Source of the DNA: Gemmatimonadaceae bacterium
GTDB lineage: Bacteria; Gemmatimonadota; Gemmatimonadetes; Gemmatimonadales; Gemmatimonadaceae
DNA length: 64,000 nucleotides
NCBI GenBank assembly: GCA_020851035.1
Contig: JADZDM010000020.1
Coordinates: 1-64,000 of the forward strand
Reading direction: 5' to 3'
Under the pieces are notes generated by a model. It was not told the DNA's origin. It did not search any database and saw nothing but the letters and a program-made list of their open reading frames with translations. Shown here one piece after another: positions 33,196 to 41,847 of the stretch. The position numbers were made by a program, and so were the translations under genes. Numbering within the stretch: the stretch's first letter is position 1; every line of letters begins with the position of its first letter.

Positions 33196-34557
33196 TCACG
33201 TCTGGGCGCTGCGAGCGACCAGCAGCCGTTGTGTCCGCCCCGCGATGCGCCGCCGGTCCGCCAGGTGCGCCTCGGTGTCACACAGGACTCCATCGGCGAC
33301 GGCGATGCGCCCACCCGCGACCGTCATGCGCGCCGGGCTGCCGGCCACGCCGTGCAGTAGCGAATCGCAGACATCTCTGACCGGCAACGCTGCCAGGCCA
33401 TCCAGCGGAAAGGCGCAGAGGTCTGCCGGTGCCCCGACCGCCAGCCGCCCGAGCCCCGGCCAGAGTCCGAGCGCGTCCGCGCCGCCGGCCGTGGCGTGCT
33501 GCAGTGCAATCGCCGCCGGGAAGGCGCGCCACGTCTGGTCACGCGTGCACGCCATCAGGTGCGCCACGCGCGCCTCGTCGAGTAGGTCCATGCGGTTGTT
33601 GCTGGCCACGCTGTCGGTGCCGATGCCGACGCGCAGGCCCGCATCGAGCATGGCTTGCAACGGCGCGATGCCGTGCCCGAAGCGGGCGTTCGACACGGGG
33701 CAGTGCGCCACCGCGCAGCCGGCAGCGGCCAGCAGTGCGATGTCGGCGGCGTCCGTGCGCACGCCGTGGATGATCAGCGGCCGCGCGCCGAGTGCACCGG
33801 CATCGTGCAACAGCTGCACGCTCGAGCGCGCGTGCGCACCGGCGGGATCGATGCCGCGACTGCGCCACAGGTCGGCGTACGGTCCCTCGCCGCGCGTGAC
33901 CAGTGCCTCCTCGAACGCGCTCTCGGCCAGGTGCACCGCCATCGGCAGCGATTCGGCGAGTGCGTACGCGGCGGCGGCACCGAACAGCGCCGCCGACACC
34001 GAGTACGGTGCATGTGGCGAGATGCCCACCCGCACCGCATCGGTCTGCAGTGCGCGGAGCGCGGTGACGGCGAAGCGCAGGCCCGCCATCGACGCATCAC
34101 ACTGCGCGGGCGATGGGCCGAACACTTCCTTGTACACGACGCCACGCACGCCCATCGCCGTCATCGCGCGCAACACCGGCGCGCCGGTGTCGGTGGTGTC
34201 GGCGTACGTCGTGATGCCGCGCAGCAGCCCCTCGGCAATGCCGATCCGCGCGCCCGCCTCGACGTCGTCGGGGTCAGCGAGTTCGGTGCGACGCAGGTGC
34301 GTCAGCGTGCGGATCCACTGCGCGAAGTCGAGCCCCTCGAGCAGGTGGCGCAGCGGCGTGAGCTCGAGGTGCGAGTGCACGTTGACCAGGCCCGGCAGGA
34401 TCGCCGCGTCACCGAGGTCGAGGACGTCGTCCACCGCCGGGGCGCCGGCGGCGGTGCCGACGCGGGTGATGATCGCGCCGTCGGTGGTGACGGCACCATT
34501 GGGGATCGGCGGCCCGTTCATCGGCAGCACCCAGGCCGCCCGATAGCTGCGACGCAC
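33196..34557 (-). CDS. Amidohydrolase (SsnA/MtaD/TRZ-type deaminase)
   Basis: 453 residues, metal-dependent amidohydrolase. Metal ligands: His61 and His63 (GLVNVHSHLEL), a third His in AVHLAES, a fourth in IIHGVR and the Asp of GTDSVASNN. The sequence resembles S-adenosylhomocysteine/5-methylthioadenosine or related aminohydrolases, but the substrate cannot be assigned. The GTG at 34557 is chosen for GGGAG eight bases upstream and its position one base after the stop of the PHP gene. Third gene of a pbp1A-PHP-amidohydrolase operon. Confidence 0.82.
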   Translation of the reverse strand: MRRSYRAAWVLPMNGPPIPNGAVTTDGAIITRVGTAAGAPAVDDVLDLGDAAILPGLVNVHSHLELTPLRHLLEGLDFAQWIRTLTHLRRTELADPDDVEAGARIGIAEGLLRGITTYADTTDTGAPVLRAMTAMGVRGVVYKEVFGPSPAQCDASMAGLRFAVTALRALQTDAVRVGISPHAPYSVSAALFGAAAAYALAESLPMAVHLAESAFEEALVTRGEGPYADLWRSRGIDPAGAHARSSVQLLHDAGALGARPLIIHGVRTDAADIALLAAAGCAVAHCPVSNARFGHGIAPLQAMLDAGLRVGIGTDSVASNNRMDLLDEARVAHLMACTRDQTWRAFPAAIALQHATAGGADALGLWPGLGRLAVGAPADLCAFPLDGLAALPVRDVCDSLLHGVAGSPARMTVAGGRIAVADGVLCDTEAHLADRRRIAGRTQRLLVARSAQT

Positions 34558-34558
34558 G

Positions 34559-35308
34559 TCAGCTCCCGCGCGTGCCGTGGACGGCCGGGTCGTACAGGTC
34601 GGCATCCGCGACGCCCAGCGCGCGCGTCAGCGCCAGCGGCCACTCGATGTTGCCGACCTGCGGTGGCTGGTGCCCATCGGAGCCGAGCGAGAGGCGCACG
34701 CCCCGCGCCACGGCGCGCTGCACCAGGCGCGGGTGTGCGCGGTAGCGGTTGGAGACCTCGAAGCAGATGCCGTTGCGATGCAGCGCCTCGACCAGCCGCT
34801 CCTCGTGCCACTCCTGCCACAGCTCCTCGGCGGGCACCTCGCGCAGCTCGTGCGGCAGCAGCGTCGGGTGCGCGAAGATCTCGACCGGCATGCCATCGGC
34901 GAGGGCCTCCACGGCGTCCACGTGGAGGGCCATGTAGGCCTCGCGGGTGAGGCCGGCGGGGAGGGCGCGCTGGAACATGCGCACGAGGGAGCCATCGGCC
35001 AGCGGCACCGCGTGGAGTGAGCCGATGCGGTGGGTGAAGCGTGCGAGCTGGTCACGCGTGAGGTCTCGCCAGAGCGAGTCGTGCGAGCAGAACTCGGCGC
35101 TGCGGTACGGGAGGTGGGCGATGCGGGCGGCGTACTCGTCCACCGACGCGGGGCTCTTGAGCGAGAATCGCACGTCGCGGCTGGCGTGGTCGCTGACGGT
35201 GCCGCGCACGCCGCGCAGGGCGGCGGTGGCGATCACCTCATCCGGGCTGAGGACGCCGTCCGAGCAGGTGCTGTGCGCGTGGCAGTCGAGTGGTTGCCAG
35301 TCGCTCAC
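34559..35308 (-). CDS. PHP-domain phosphoesterase
   Basis: 249 residues of the polymerase-and-histidinol-phosphatase superfamily. Metal residues: His10, His12 and Asp17 (DCHAHSTCSDG), Asp40-His41 (VSDHA), the His of IFAHPTLLP and the C-terminal SDGH. It is probably a phosphatase for a small metabolite (histidinol phosphate or a 3',5'-nucleotide). Middle gene of an operon: overlaps pbp1A by 4 bp and is followed one base later by the amidohydrolase. Confidence 0.8.
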   Translation of the reverse strand: MSDWQPLDCHAHSTCSDGVLSPDEVIATAALRGVRGTVSDHASRDVRFSLKSPASVDEYAARIAHLPYRSAEFCSHDSLWRDLTRDQLARFTHRIGSLHAVPLADGSLVRMFQRALPAGLTREAYMALHVDAVEALADGMPVEIFAHPTLLPHELREVPAEELWQEWHEERLVEALHRNGICFEVSNRYRAHPRLVQRAVARGVRLSLGSDGHQPPQVGNIEWPLALTRALGVADADLYDPAVHGTRGS

Positions 35309-37503
35309 GGCAGGCGGAACGGATTCGTCGTGTCGGCCGCCGGCTTCTTCACGCGCGGCGTGACGACGGTGCCGCCCCCCGGGAGCGTCATCACGTTGGT
35401 GAGGCTGTCACCACCGTCGCCCGGTGCCCCCGGCAGCGAGCCATCACACTCCTGCGTGGGCTCGGTGCCGGCGACGAAGTAGTCGATGTAGACGCGATCG
35501 GCGGGGCAGAGCGGTCCGGCGCGGAAGCCGGTGAGCCGGTCGACGGGCACCGCGACCAGGCCGCCCGGGCCGGCGAAGTCGCCGGGGTTCGCGCGGCGCC
35601 GGTACACCTCGTTCATGAAGGCGGTCCATGCCGGCGCCGCGAGTTCACCGCCCTGCGCGTTCCGCATGATCGTGCGCGGCTTGTCGAGCCCCATCCACAC
35701 GCCGGCGACGAGGTCGGGGGTGAAGCCGATGAACCAGACGTCGGCGCCGTCGTTGGTGGTGCCGGTCTTGCCGCCCGAGGGAATGCGCAGGCTGGCGACG
35801 GCGCGCGCGGCGGTGCCACGCCGGACAACATCGCGCAGCATGTCGGTCATCAGCCAGGCCTCGCCGGTGGAGAGGACGGCGGTGCGCACCGGCTTCGGCT
35901 CCCAGAGTACCTCGCCCTTCGCATTCTCGACGCGCACGATGCCGGTGGGCCGGGCACGGATGCCGCCGGCGGCGAACGTGGTGTAGGCGGCGATCATCTC
36001 GAGCGGGTAGACGTCGGCGGCCCCGAGGTGGAGGCTGGGGAACGGCGGCATCGGCGTGCTGAGCCCGAAGCGCCGTGCCATGGCCGCCACGCTCTCCTCG
36101 CCCAGGCTCATGCCGAGGCGCACCGTGGCCTGGTTGCGCGAGAGGTACAGGGCGCGCCGCATCGGGATGTAGCCCATGCTGCGGCCGTCGAAGTTCTGCG
36201 GCGACCAGGTGCCACCACCCGACTGCGGCACGCTGAGCGGGCTGTCCTCGAGCGCCTCGGCGGTGGTGTGGCCGTTCTGGATCGCGTCGGCGTAGACCAG
36301 CGGCTTGAAGGTCGACCCCGGCTGCCGCAGCGCCTGCGTGGCGCGGTTGAACTTCGAGTCGCCGTAGTCGCGGCCTCCGACCATCGCGCGCACGCCGCCG
36401 GTGCGCGGGTCGAGCGCCACGAACGCGCCCTGCAGGTAGGGGGTGATGCCCGACTCGGCGCGGTCGTCGTCACCGGCGCGGGCGAAGTGCTGCTCGTAGG
36501 TGAGGAACTTGTAGGCCCCGAACCGGCCGCCCTCGATGGCGCGCAGCTGCTGCTCCATCGCGCGCTCGGCGGCCAGCTGCATGTCGATGTCGAGCGTCGT
36601 GTAGACCTTGAGGCCCTGCTCGTAGAGCTGGCGGCCGAACTGCTCGTCGAGCTGCTTGCGCACCCACTCCACGAAGTAGGGTGCGATGTCGCCCGTCTCC
36701 GTCCGCTGCGCGAGCTGCAGCGGGTACGCCTTGGCCAGCGAGGCGTCGGCGTCGCTGATGATGTGCTGCTCGCGCAGCAGCTCCAGGACCGTGTTGCGTC
36801 GCTGGACGGCGCGATCCGGCTCCACCCGCGGGTTGTAGCGGTTGGGCGCCTTCGGCAGCGCGGCCAGCAGGGAGGCCTCGGCGAGGTTCAGCTCGCGCAC
36901 GTTCTTGCCGAAGTAGCGCTGCGCGGCCGACTCCACGCCGTAGGCGCCGTTGCCGAGGTAGATCTGGTTCAGGTACAGCTCGAGGATCTTCTGCTTGGAG
37001 TACTTCCGCTCGATCGCCAGCGCGACCTTGCCCTCGCGCATCTTGCGCACGACCGACTTGGCGCGCTCGAGCCGCTCGGGGAAGATGTTCCGCGCGAGCT
37101 GCATGGTGATGGTGGAGAACCCCTGCGCGTAGCCGCCGCGCACGACGTTGACGAGCAGCGAGCCGAAGACGCGGTAGAAGTCGATGCCGTGGTGGCTGAA
37201 GAAGCGGCGGTCCTCGGTGTAGACGAAGGCGTTCTGCACCAGCGGCGGGATGTCCGCCAGCCGCGCGACGGTGCGCCGCTCGAGGCCGAGCTCGGAGATG
37301 AAGCGGCCGTCGGCGGCGTAGAGCTTGGAGGTCTGGCGCGGCTGGTAGAGCTCCAGCACGTCCACGCTGGGGCACTGCCCGCCCGCGCAGACCAGCGTCC
37401 AGCCGGCGGTGAAGGCGCCGGCTCCGAGCGTGGTGCCGAGGGTCGCCAGCAGCAGCGCGCCACGGATGAACCGGTTCTGGAGGATGCCAGCGACTGAGGC
37501 CAT
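35305..37503 (-). CDS. Class A penicillin-binding protein (PBP1A type)
   Basis: 732 residues, bifunctional peptidoglycan glycosyltransferase/transpeptidase anchored by one helix (about 14-34). The GT51 domain (60-250) has catalytic Glu97 in TEDRRFF and the GFSTITMQLARN motif. The transpeptidase has STFK (397-400), SRN (455-457) and KTGTT (about 570). The C-terminal tail is Gly/Pro-rich. The ATG at 37503 sits exactly six bases after a TACCTT box, so it may be leaderless. Divergent from tyrS, and first gene of the operon with PHP and amidohydrolase genes. Confidence 0.93.
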   Translation of the reverse strand: MASVAGILQNRFIRGALLLATLGTTLGAGAFTAGWTLVCAGGQCPSVDVLELYQPRQTSKLYAADGRFISELGLERRTVARLADIPPLVQNAFVYTEDRRFFSHHGIDFYRVFGSLLVNVVRGGYAQGFSTITMQLARNIFPERLERAKSVVRKMREGKVALAIERKYSKQKILELYLNQIYLGNGAYGVESAAQRYFGKNVRELNLAEASLLAALPKAPNRYNPRVEPDRAVQRRNTVLELLREQHIISDADASLAKAYPLQLAQRTETGDIAPYFVEWVRKQLDEQFGRQLYEQGLKVYTTLDIDMQLAAERAMEQQLRAIEGGRFGAYKFLTYEQHFARAGDDDRAESGITPYLQGAFVALDPRTGGVRAMVGGRDYGDSKFNRATQALRQPGSTFKPLVYADAIQNGHTTAEALEDSPLSVPQSGGGTWSPQNFDGRSMGYIPMRRALYLSRNQATVRLGMSLGEESVAAMARRFGLSTPMPPFPSLHLGAADVYPLEMIAAYTTFAAGGIRARPTGIVRVENAKGEVLWEPKPVRTAVLSTGEAWLMTDMLRDVVRRGTAARAVASLRIPSGGKTGTTNDGADVWFIGFTPDLVAGVWMGLDKPRTIMRNAQGGELAAPAWTAFMNEVYRRRANPGDFAGPGGLVAVPVDRLTGFRAGPLCPADRVYIDYFVAGTEPTQECDGSLPGAPGDGGDSLTNVMTLPGGGTVVTPRVKKPAADTTNPFRLP

Positions 37504-37509
37504 TGGCGG

Positions 37510-37515
37510 AAGGTA
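37510..37515 (-). promoter_or_regulatory. -10 box (TACCTT) of the PBP1A operon, likely leaderless
   Basis: On the minus strand TACCTT is six bases from the ATG at 37503. TTGGCC lies 18 bp upstream as a possible -35 box. Confidence 0.5.
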
Positions 37516-37563
37516 GCCATGCGCCGGGGGTGCGGCCAACGCGGAGGGGACTGGCCGGGAGGT

Positions 37564-37569
37564 TAGTTT
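37564..37569 (+). promoter_or_regulatory. -10 box (TAGTTT) of tyrS, likely leaderless
   Basis: TAGTTT ends six bases before the tyrS ATG at 37576. No ribosome-binding site is visible between them. Confidence 0.5.
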
Positions 37570-37575
37570 GCCGGC

Positions 37576-38847
37576 ATGACCGGCCACACTTTCCTCGAGG
37601 AACTCGCCTGGCGCGGGTTGCTGTTCCAGCACACGGAGGGCGCTGCGGCCGCCATGGCACGCGGCCCCGTGACCGGGTACTGCGGCTTCGACCCGACGGC
37701 GTCCAGCCTGCACGTCGGCAGCCTGGTGCCGATGATGACGCTCGTCCACCTGCAGCGGTCGGGGCACCGGCCGGTGGCGCTGGTGGGCGGCGGCACGGGG
37801 ATGATCGGCGACCCGAGCGGCAAGGCCAGCGAACGCCAACTCCTCACCACGGCGCTCGTCGACGAGAACGTCGCCGGCATCCGCGAGCAGCTCGCCCGCG
37901 TGCTCGACTTCAGCGGCCCGCGGGCGGCGCTGATGCGCAACAATGCGGACTGGCTCCGTCCGCTCGACCTGATCGGCTTCCTGCGCGACGTGGGCAAGCA
38001 CTTCACGGTCAACTACATGCTGCAGAAGGACTCGGTGGACTCGCGCATCGGCAGCGAGGCCGGGATCAGCTTCACCGAGTTCTCGTACATGCTGCTGCAG
38101 GCGTACGACTACGCGGAGCTGTACCGCCGCGACGGCGTCACGCTGCAGGTCGGTGGCAGCGACCAGTGGGGCAACATCACCGCCGGCACGACGCTGATCC
38201 GCAAGCTGCACGGGGCCGAGGCCCATGCGGTGACCGTGCCGCTGATGACGACGGCCGCCGGCACGAAGTTCGGCAAGAGCGAGGCCGGCGCCGTCTGGCT
38301 CGACGCCGGCCGCACCTCGCCGTACCAGTTCTACCAGTTCTGGATCGGCAGCGACGACCGCGATGCCGGCCGCTTCCTGCGCACCTTCACGCTGCTCTCA
38401 CGCCCCGAGATCGAGGCGCTGGACGAGACCATCGTCACCGCCGCCGGCAAGCGCGAGGCGCAACAGGTGCTGGCCCGCGAGGTGACGACGATGATCCACG
38501 GAGCCGAGGCCGCGCAGGCCGCGGCGGAGGTGTCCGCGTTGCTGTTCGCGAAGGGCGACCCGTCGGTGCTCTCCGCCGCCGCGCTCGCCGCACTGGCGCG
38601 CGAGGTGCCGACGGCGCCGGTCGCGCGCGCCGACACCTTCGACACCCTGGCGCTGTTCGTGACCGCCGGCCTCACCGCCAGCAAGGGCGAGGCGCGGCGC
38701 CTGCTGCAGCAGGGTGGCCTGTCGGTGAACGGGGCGAGGCTCTCGGCCGATGACGCGACACTGGCCGCAGACCGGCTCCTCCGCGGGCAATACCTGCTGC
38801 TGCGGAAAGGCGCGCGCGACTACGCCCTCATCGACGCCGCAGGCTGA
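37576..38847 (+). CDS. tyrS: Tyrosyl-tRNA synthetase
   Basis: 423 residues, class I synthetase charging tRNA-Tyr. The HIGH-equivalent HVGS is at 46-49, tyrosine-binding GYCGFDPT at 34-41 and the KMSKS-equivalent KFGKSE near 235. The C-terminal S4-like RNA-binding domain carries ASKGEARRLLQQGGLSVNG. Length equals E. coli TyrS (424). No Shine-Dalgarno sequence precedes the ATG; a TANNNT box six bases upstream suggests a leaderless message. Convergent with the aminotransferase, six bases away, without a visible terminator. Confidence 0.96.
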   Translation: MTGHTFLEELAWRGLLFQHTEGAAAAMARGPVTGYCGFDPTASSLHVGSLVPMMTLVHLQRSGHRPVALVGGGTGMIGDPSGKASERQLLTTALVDENVAGIREQLARVLDFSGPRAALMRNNADWLRPLDLIGFLRDVGKHFTVNYMLQKDSVDSRIGSEAGISFTEFSYMLLQAYDYAELYRRDGVTLQVGGSDQWGNITAGTTLIRKLHGAEAHAVTVPLMTTAAGTKFGKSEAGAVWLDAGRTSPYQFYQFWIGSDDRDAGRFLRTFTLLSRPEIEALDETIVTAAGKREAQQVLAREVTTMIHGAEAAQAAAEVSALLFAKGDPSVLSAAALAALAREVPTAPVARADTFDTLALFVTAGLTASKGEARRLLQQGGLSVNGARLSADDATLAADRLLRGQYLLLRKGARDYALIDAAG

Positions 38848-38853
38848 CGCGGT

Positions 38854-40008
38854 TCACCCGGGCAGCAACAGCCCGAGGACCGTCTCCCACTGCGCCGGCG
38901 TGGTGTACCAGTGGGGCGCGAGCCGGATGCAGCGTTCACGGACGGAGTGGATCACGTCGTGTGCGCGGAGGCGGGCCGACGTGGCGTCGAGGTCGGGGGG
39001 CTGCACGGCGAACACGCCCGCACGCCGGTCGCGGGCGCGCGGCGTGACGAGCCGGATCTCCGGGTGGGCGTCGCAGAACGCCACCAGCCGGTCGCCCAGC
39101 GATGCGATGTGCTCCGCGATCGCCGCGGGCCCGAGTTCAAGGAACAGCGCGAGGCTGGCGTTCATCCCGGCGAAGTCGGGGAATGGCAGCGTGATCACCT
39201 CGAAGCGGCGCGCGTCGTCGAACCACGCCGGTTCGTAGGTGAGCATGTTGAACAGGTCGTCGGAGCCCATGGTGGACATCCATCCCACCACCGGTGGCTC
39301 GAGCTGCGTGACCAGCGCGCGGCGCACGTAGGTGAACGCGCTGCCCCACGGCGACTGGAGCCACTTCTGCGCGCCGCACGAGAGGATGTCGATGTGCGTG
39401 CGGCTGACGTCCAACGGCAGTGCGCCAAGCCCCTGGATGGCATCCACCACGAAGTAGATGCCGCGCGCCTTGCAGGCCTGGCCCACCGCTTCGAGGTCGA
39501 TGCGCGCGCCGCTGCAGAACGAGACCCAGCTCACCGCCACGATCTTCACGTTCGGCCGCGTCGCGATGGCGTCGAGCAGCGCCGGCACATCCGGCACGTC
39601 GTCCACACACGGCAGCCGCACGATGCTCGCGCCGACGCGCTCGGCGCGCTTGATCCAGGGGAACACGTTGGCCGGGAACTCGCGGTCGACGGTCAGGATC
39701 TCGTCGCCCGCCGAGAGTGGGAGCGCGAAGGCGGCGAGGTTCAGGCCGTGCGAGGTGTTGGTGGTGAGGGCGATCTCGCCCGGCGTGGCCCCGATCAGCG
39801 TCGCGACCAGCTCACGCGACCGCTGCAGCACGGCGAAGAAGTGCTCTCCGCGGAGCGTGTGCGGCATGTGCCGGAGCTGCACGTAGGACGCCGCCACATC
39901 GGCGGTGCACTTCGGGTAGGCACCGGTCGAGGCGTGGTCGAGGTAGATGACGGGGCTGTCCGTCATCCACGGGTACTCGCGCTGGCGGAGTGCGGCGAAG
40001 TCGCTCAT
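38854..40008 (-). CDS. Class V PLP aminotransferase (cysteine desulfurase/isopenicillin epimerase-like)
   Basis: 384 residues, fold-type I. PLP lysine is Lys215 in SCGAQKWLQSPWG; Asp189 and Gln192 (VVDAIQGLG) contact PLP. The DHASTGAYP start and lack of the SufS active-site Cys loop point to the CsdB/isopenicillin-N-epimerase-like group of uncertain substrate rather than an Fe-S desulfurase. Last gene of a six-gene minus-strand operon, overlapping the permease gene by 4 bp. Confidence 0.82.
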   Translation of the reverse strand: MSDFAALRQREYPWMTDSPVIYLDHASTGAYPKCTADVAASYVQLRHMPHTLRGEHFFAVLQRSRELVATLIGATPGEIALTTNTSHGLNLAAFALPLSAGDEILTVDREFPANVFPWIKRAERVGASIVRLPCVDDVPDVPALLDAIATRPNVKIVAVSWVSFCSGARIDLEAVGQACKARGIYFVVDAIQGLGALPLDVSRTHIDILSCGAQKWLQSPWGSAFTYVRRALVTQLEPPVVGWMSTMGSDDLFNMLTYEPAWFDDARRFEVITLPFPDFAGMNASLALFLELGPAAIAEHIASLGDRLVAFCDAHPEIRLVTPRARDRRAGVFAVQPPDLDATSARLRAHDVIHSVRERCIRLAPHWYTTPAQWETVLGLLLPG

Positions 40009-40901
40009 GGTGTGGCCTGCCGGGCCAGCCGGCGGGTGATCTGGCGTGGGTCGGTGGCGTCGCGCAGCGCGTCACCGAGCAGGTTGAAGGCGAGCACGGC
40101 ACACCCGATGGTGATGCCGGGCGCGAGGGATGTCCACGGGGCGCGCCGCAGCTGCGACAGGTCGCGGGCATCGGCGATCATGCCACCCCAGCTGGGCGTT
40201 GGTGGCTGCACGCCGAGCCCCAGGAAGCTAAGGGACGATTCGGCCATGATCGCAGCCGCGATGCCGAGGGTGCCGACGATCACGAGCGGCCCGGTGACCG
40301 CGGGCAGCACATGGCGGAGCAGGATGCGCAGGTCGGTGAGTCCGAGGGCGCGCGCGGCCTGCACGTATTCCAGTCCGCGCACGACCATCACCTGTCCGCG
40401 CACCAGGCGCGCCACCCCCGCCCATCCGACCACGCCGATGGTGACCGTCACCACGGTGAGGCTGGGCTGGAACGCCGCCACCATCGCGATCAGGAGCAGC
40501 AGTGTCGGGAAGGCCAGCGTGACGTCGGCGACGCGCATCACGAGCTCGTCGATCCAGCGCCCGTAGAAGCCGCTGAGGAGGCCGAGCGTGCCCCCCACGA
40601 GGAGGGCGATGGCCTGCGCCCCGAGGCCGACGGCGAGGGAGATGCGTGCGCCGAAGAGCAGGCGCGCCAGGATGTCGCGCCCCTGGATGTCGGTGCCGAG
40701 CCAGTGCTGCGCCGACGGCCGCGCCAGCTGCTGCGCGAGGTCGATCGCGATCGGGTCGTGCGAGGTGAGGAGCGGCGCCGCGATGGCGGCAATGACCAGC
40801 GCCGCCACCAGCAGCGCACCGGTCAGGGCCCGGCCATCCTGTCGCATCACCGCCCATCCCGTCGTGCGCGGCGCGCCGGTGGCGGCGGCCACCGCGCTCA
40901 C
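40005..40901 (-). CDS. DppC/OppC-type ABC transporter permease (orphan)
   Basis: 298 residues with about six membrane helices. The N-terminal OppC-type helix is followed by HWLGTDIQGRDILARLLFGARISL, the BPD_transp_1 domain and the EAA loop (EYVQAARALGLTDLRILLRHVLP) that binds the ATPase. It should pair with a DppB-type permease, two ATPases and a binding protein, none of which lies in this window. Embedded by 4-bp overlaps between the acyltransferase and aminotransferase genes. Confidence 0.88.
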   Translation of the reverse strand: MSAVAAATGAPRTTGWAVMRQDGRALTGALLVAALVIAAIAAPLLTSHDPIAIDLAQQLARPSAQHWLGTDIQGRDILARLLFGARISLAVGLGAQAIALLVGGTLGLLSGFYGRWIDELVMRVADVTLAFPTLLLLIAMVAAFQPSLTVVTVTIGVVGWAGVARLVRGQVMVVRGLEYVQAARALGLTDLRILLRHVLPAVTGPLVIVGTLGIAAAIMAESSLSFLGLGVQPPTPSWGGMIADARDLSQLRRAPWTSLAPGITIGCAVLAFNLLGDALRDATDPRQITRRLARQATP

Positions 40902-41815
40902 ATCCCCTCCGGCAGCGGCGGGGCGCCGTCCGGCTGGTACTTCCAGCGCCGGTGCTGCCAGAAGTACTGGCCGGGATACTCGCGCACCCAGTGCTCGAGC
41001 CGTTCGGTGTAGGCGGTGACGAGGCGCAGCACGTCGGCCTCGCGATCGCCGCTGTCCTGCACCTCGAGCGGTTCGACCACGAGGCGGTAGTGTCCCGACG
41101 CCTGCCGCACGGCCGCGACGAAGACCATCGGCACGCCGAGGCGCAGCGCGAACACCGCCGGGCCGCGCGGCGTCTTCGCCACACGCCCGAAGAACGGCAC
41201 GAACAGGGACGCGAGGCCGAGCACCCCCTGGTCCGACAGGAAGCCGACGATCCGGTTGTGGCGCACGCTGCGCGGGGTCTGCCGCACGGCCTGCTCGTCG
41301 AACACGACCTGCACGCCGAAGCGCTGGCGGACCCGCGTGAGGTAGCGCTCGAAGACGCGGTTGCCCATGTGGCGCGCGATGGCATCGATCGGTACGCCCC
41401 GCGCCGCGATGTAGCTGCCCCCCAGCTCCCAGTTGCCAAGGTGCCCCGTGACGAGCAGGCCACCGCGCCCCGCCTGCAGGATGGCGTCGAGGTGCTCCCA
41501 GCCATCCACCCGGTCGAACAAGGCGAGCAGGTCGGCCGGCGTGGCCCCCTCCATCAGCGCCGCCTCGATCGACGTGCGGCCGAGGTTCTCGTACGATTCG
41601 CGCGCCAGCGCCGTCACCTGTGCGTGCGTCAGCGTGGGGAAGGCGAAGGCGATCTGGGTCTCGGTGACGCGGGCGCGGATGCCGAGCCGGTAGGCCAGCC
41701 GGCCCAGCGCGGCGCCCACTGCGGAGCCGGCGCGGAACGGCAGGAATCGCAGGGCGAAGACCACCGCGCGGATTCCGGCGTACTCGAGGTGGTGTTGCAG
41801 CGTGGGGGCACGCAC
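40898..41815 (-). CDS. LpxL/HtrB-family lipid A (or glycolipid) acyltransferase
   Basis: 305 residues, inner-membrane lysophospholipid acyltransferase superfamily. N-terminal hydrophobic segment (VVFALRFLPFRAGSAVGA), active-site HLGNWE (HxxxxE), LSDQ and VFFGR-type segments, and a C-terminal WVREYPGQYFWQHRRWK that matches lipid A acyltransferases. It transfers a fatty acyl chain to a lipid A precursor or similar glycolipid. The GTG at 41815 is the first usable start after the glycosyltransferase stop; no clear ribosome-binding site. Works with the MsbA-type flippase encoded two genes upstream. Confidence 0.85.
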   Translation of the reverse strand: MRAPTLQHHLEYAGIRAVVFALRFLPFRAGSAVGAALGRLAYRLGIRARVTETQIAFAFPTLTHAQVTALARESYENLGRTSIEAALMEGATPADLLALFDRVDGWEHLDAILQAGRGGLLVTGHLGNWELGGSYIAARGVPIDAIARHMGNRVFERYLTRVRQRFGVQVVFDEQAVRQTPRSVRHNRIVGFLSDQGVLGLASLFVPFFGRVAKTPRGPAVFALRLGVPMVFVAAVRQASGHYRLVVEPLEVQDSGDREADVLRLVTAYTERLEHWVREYPGQYFWQHRRWKYQPDGAPPLPEGM

Positions 41816-41847
41816 GGCCGGCGCAGGCTCGTGCGGGTCGATCGCGG

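Noticed and set aside
35290-37497. 735-codon plus-strand frame opposite PBP1A
   Set aside because: No motifs and biased composition; the opposite strand carries complete GT51 and transpeptidase motifs.
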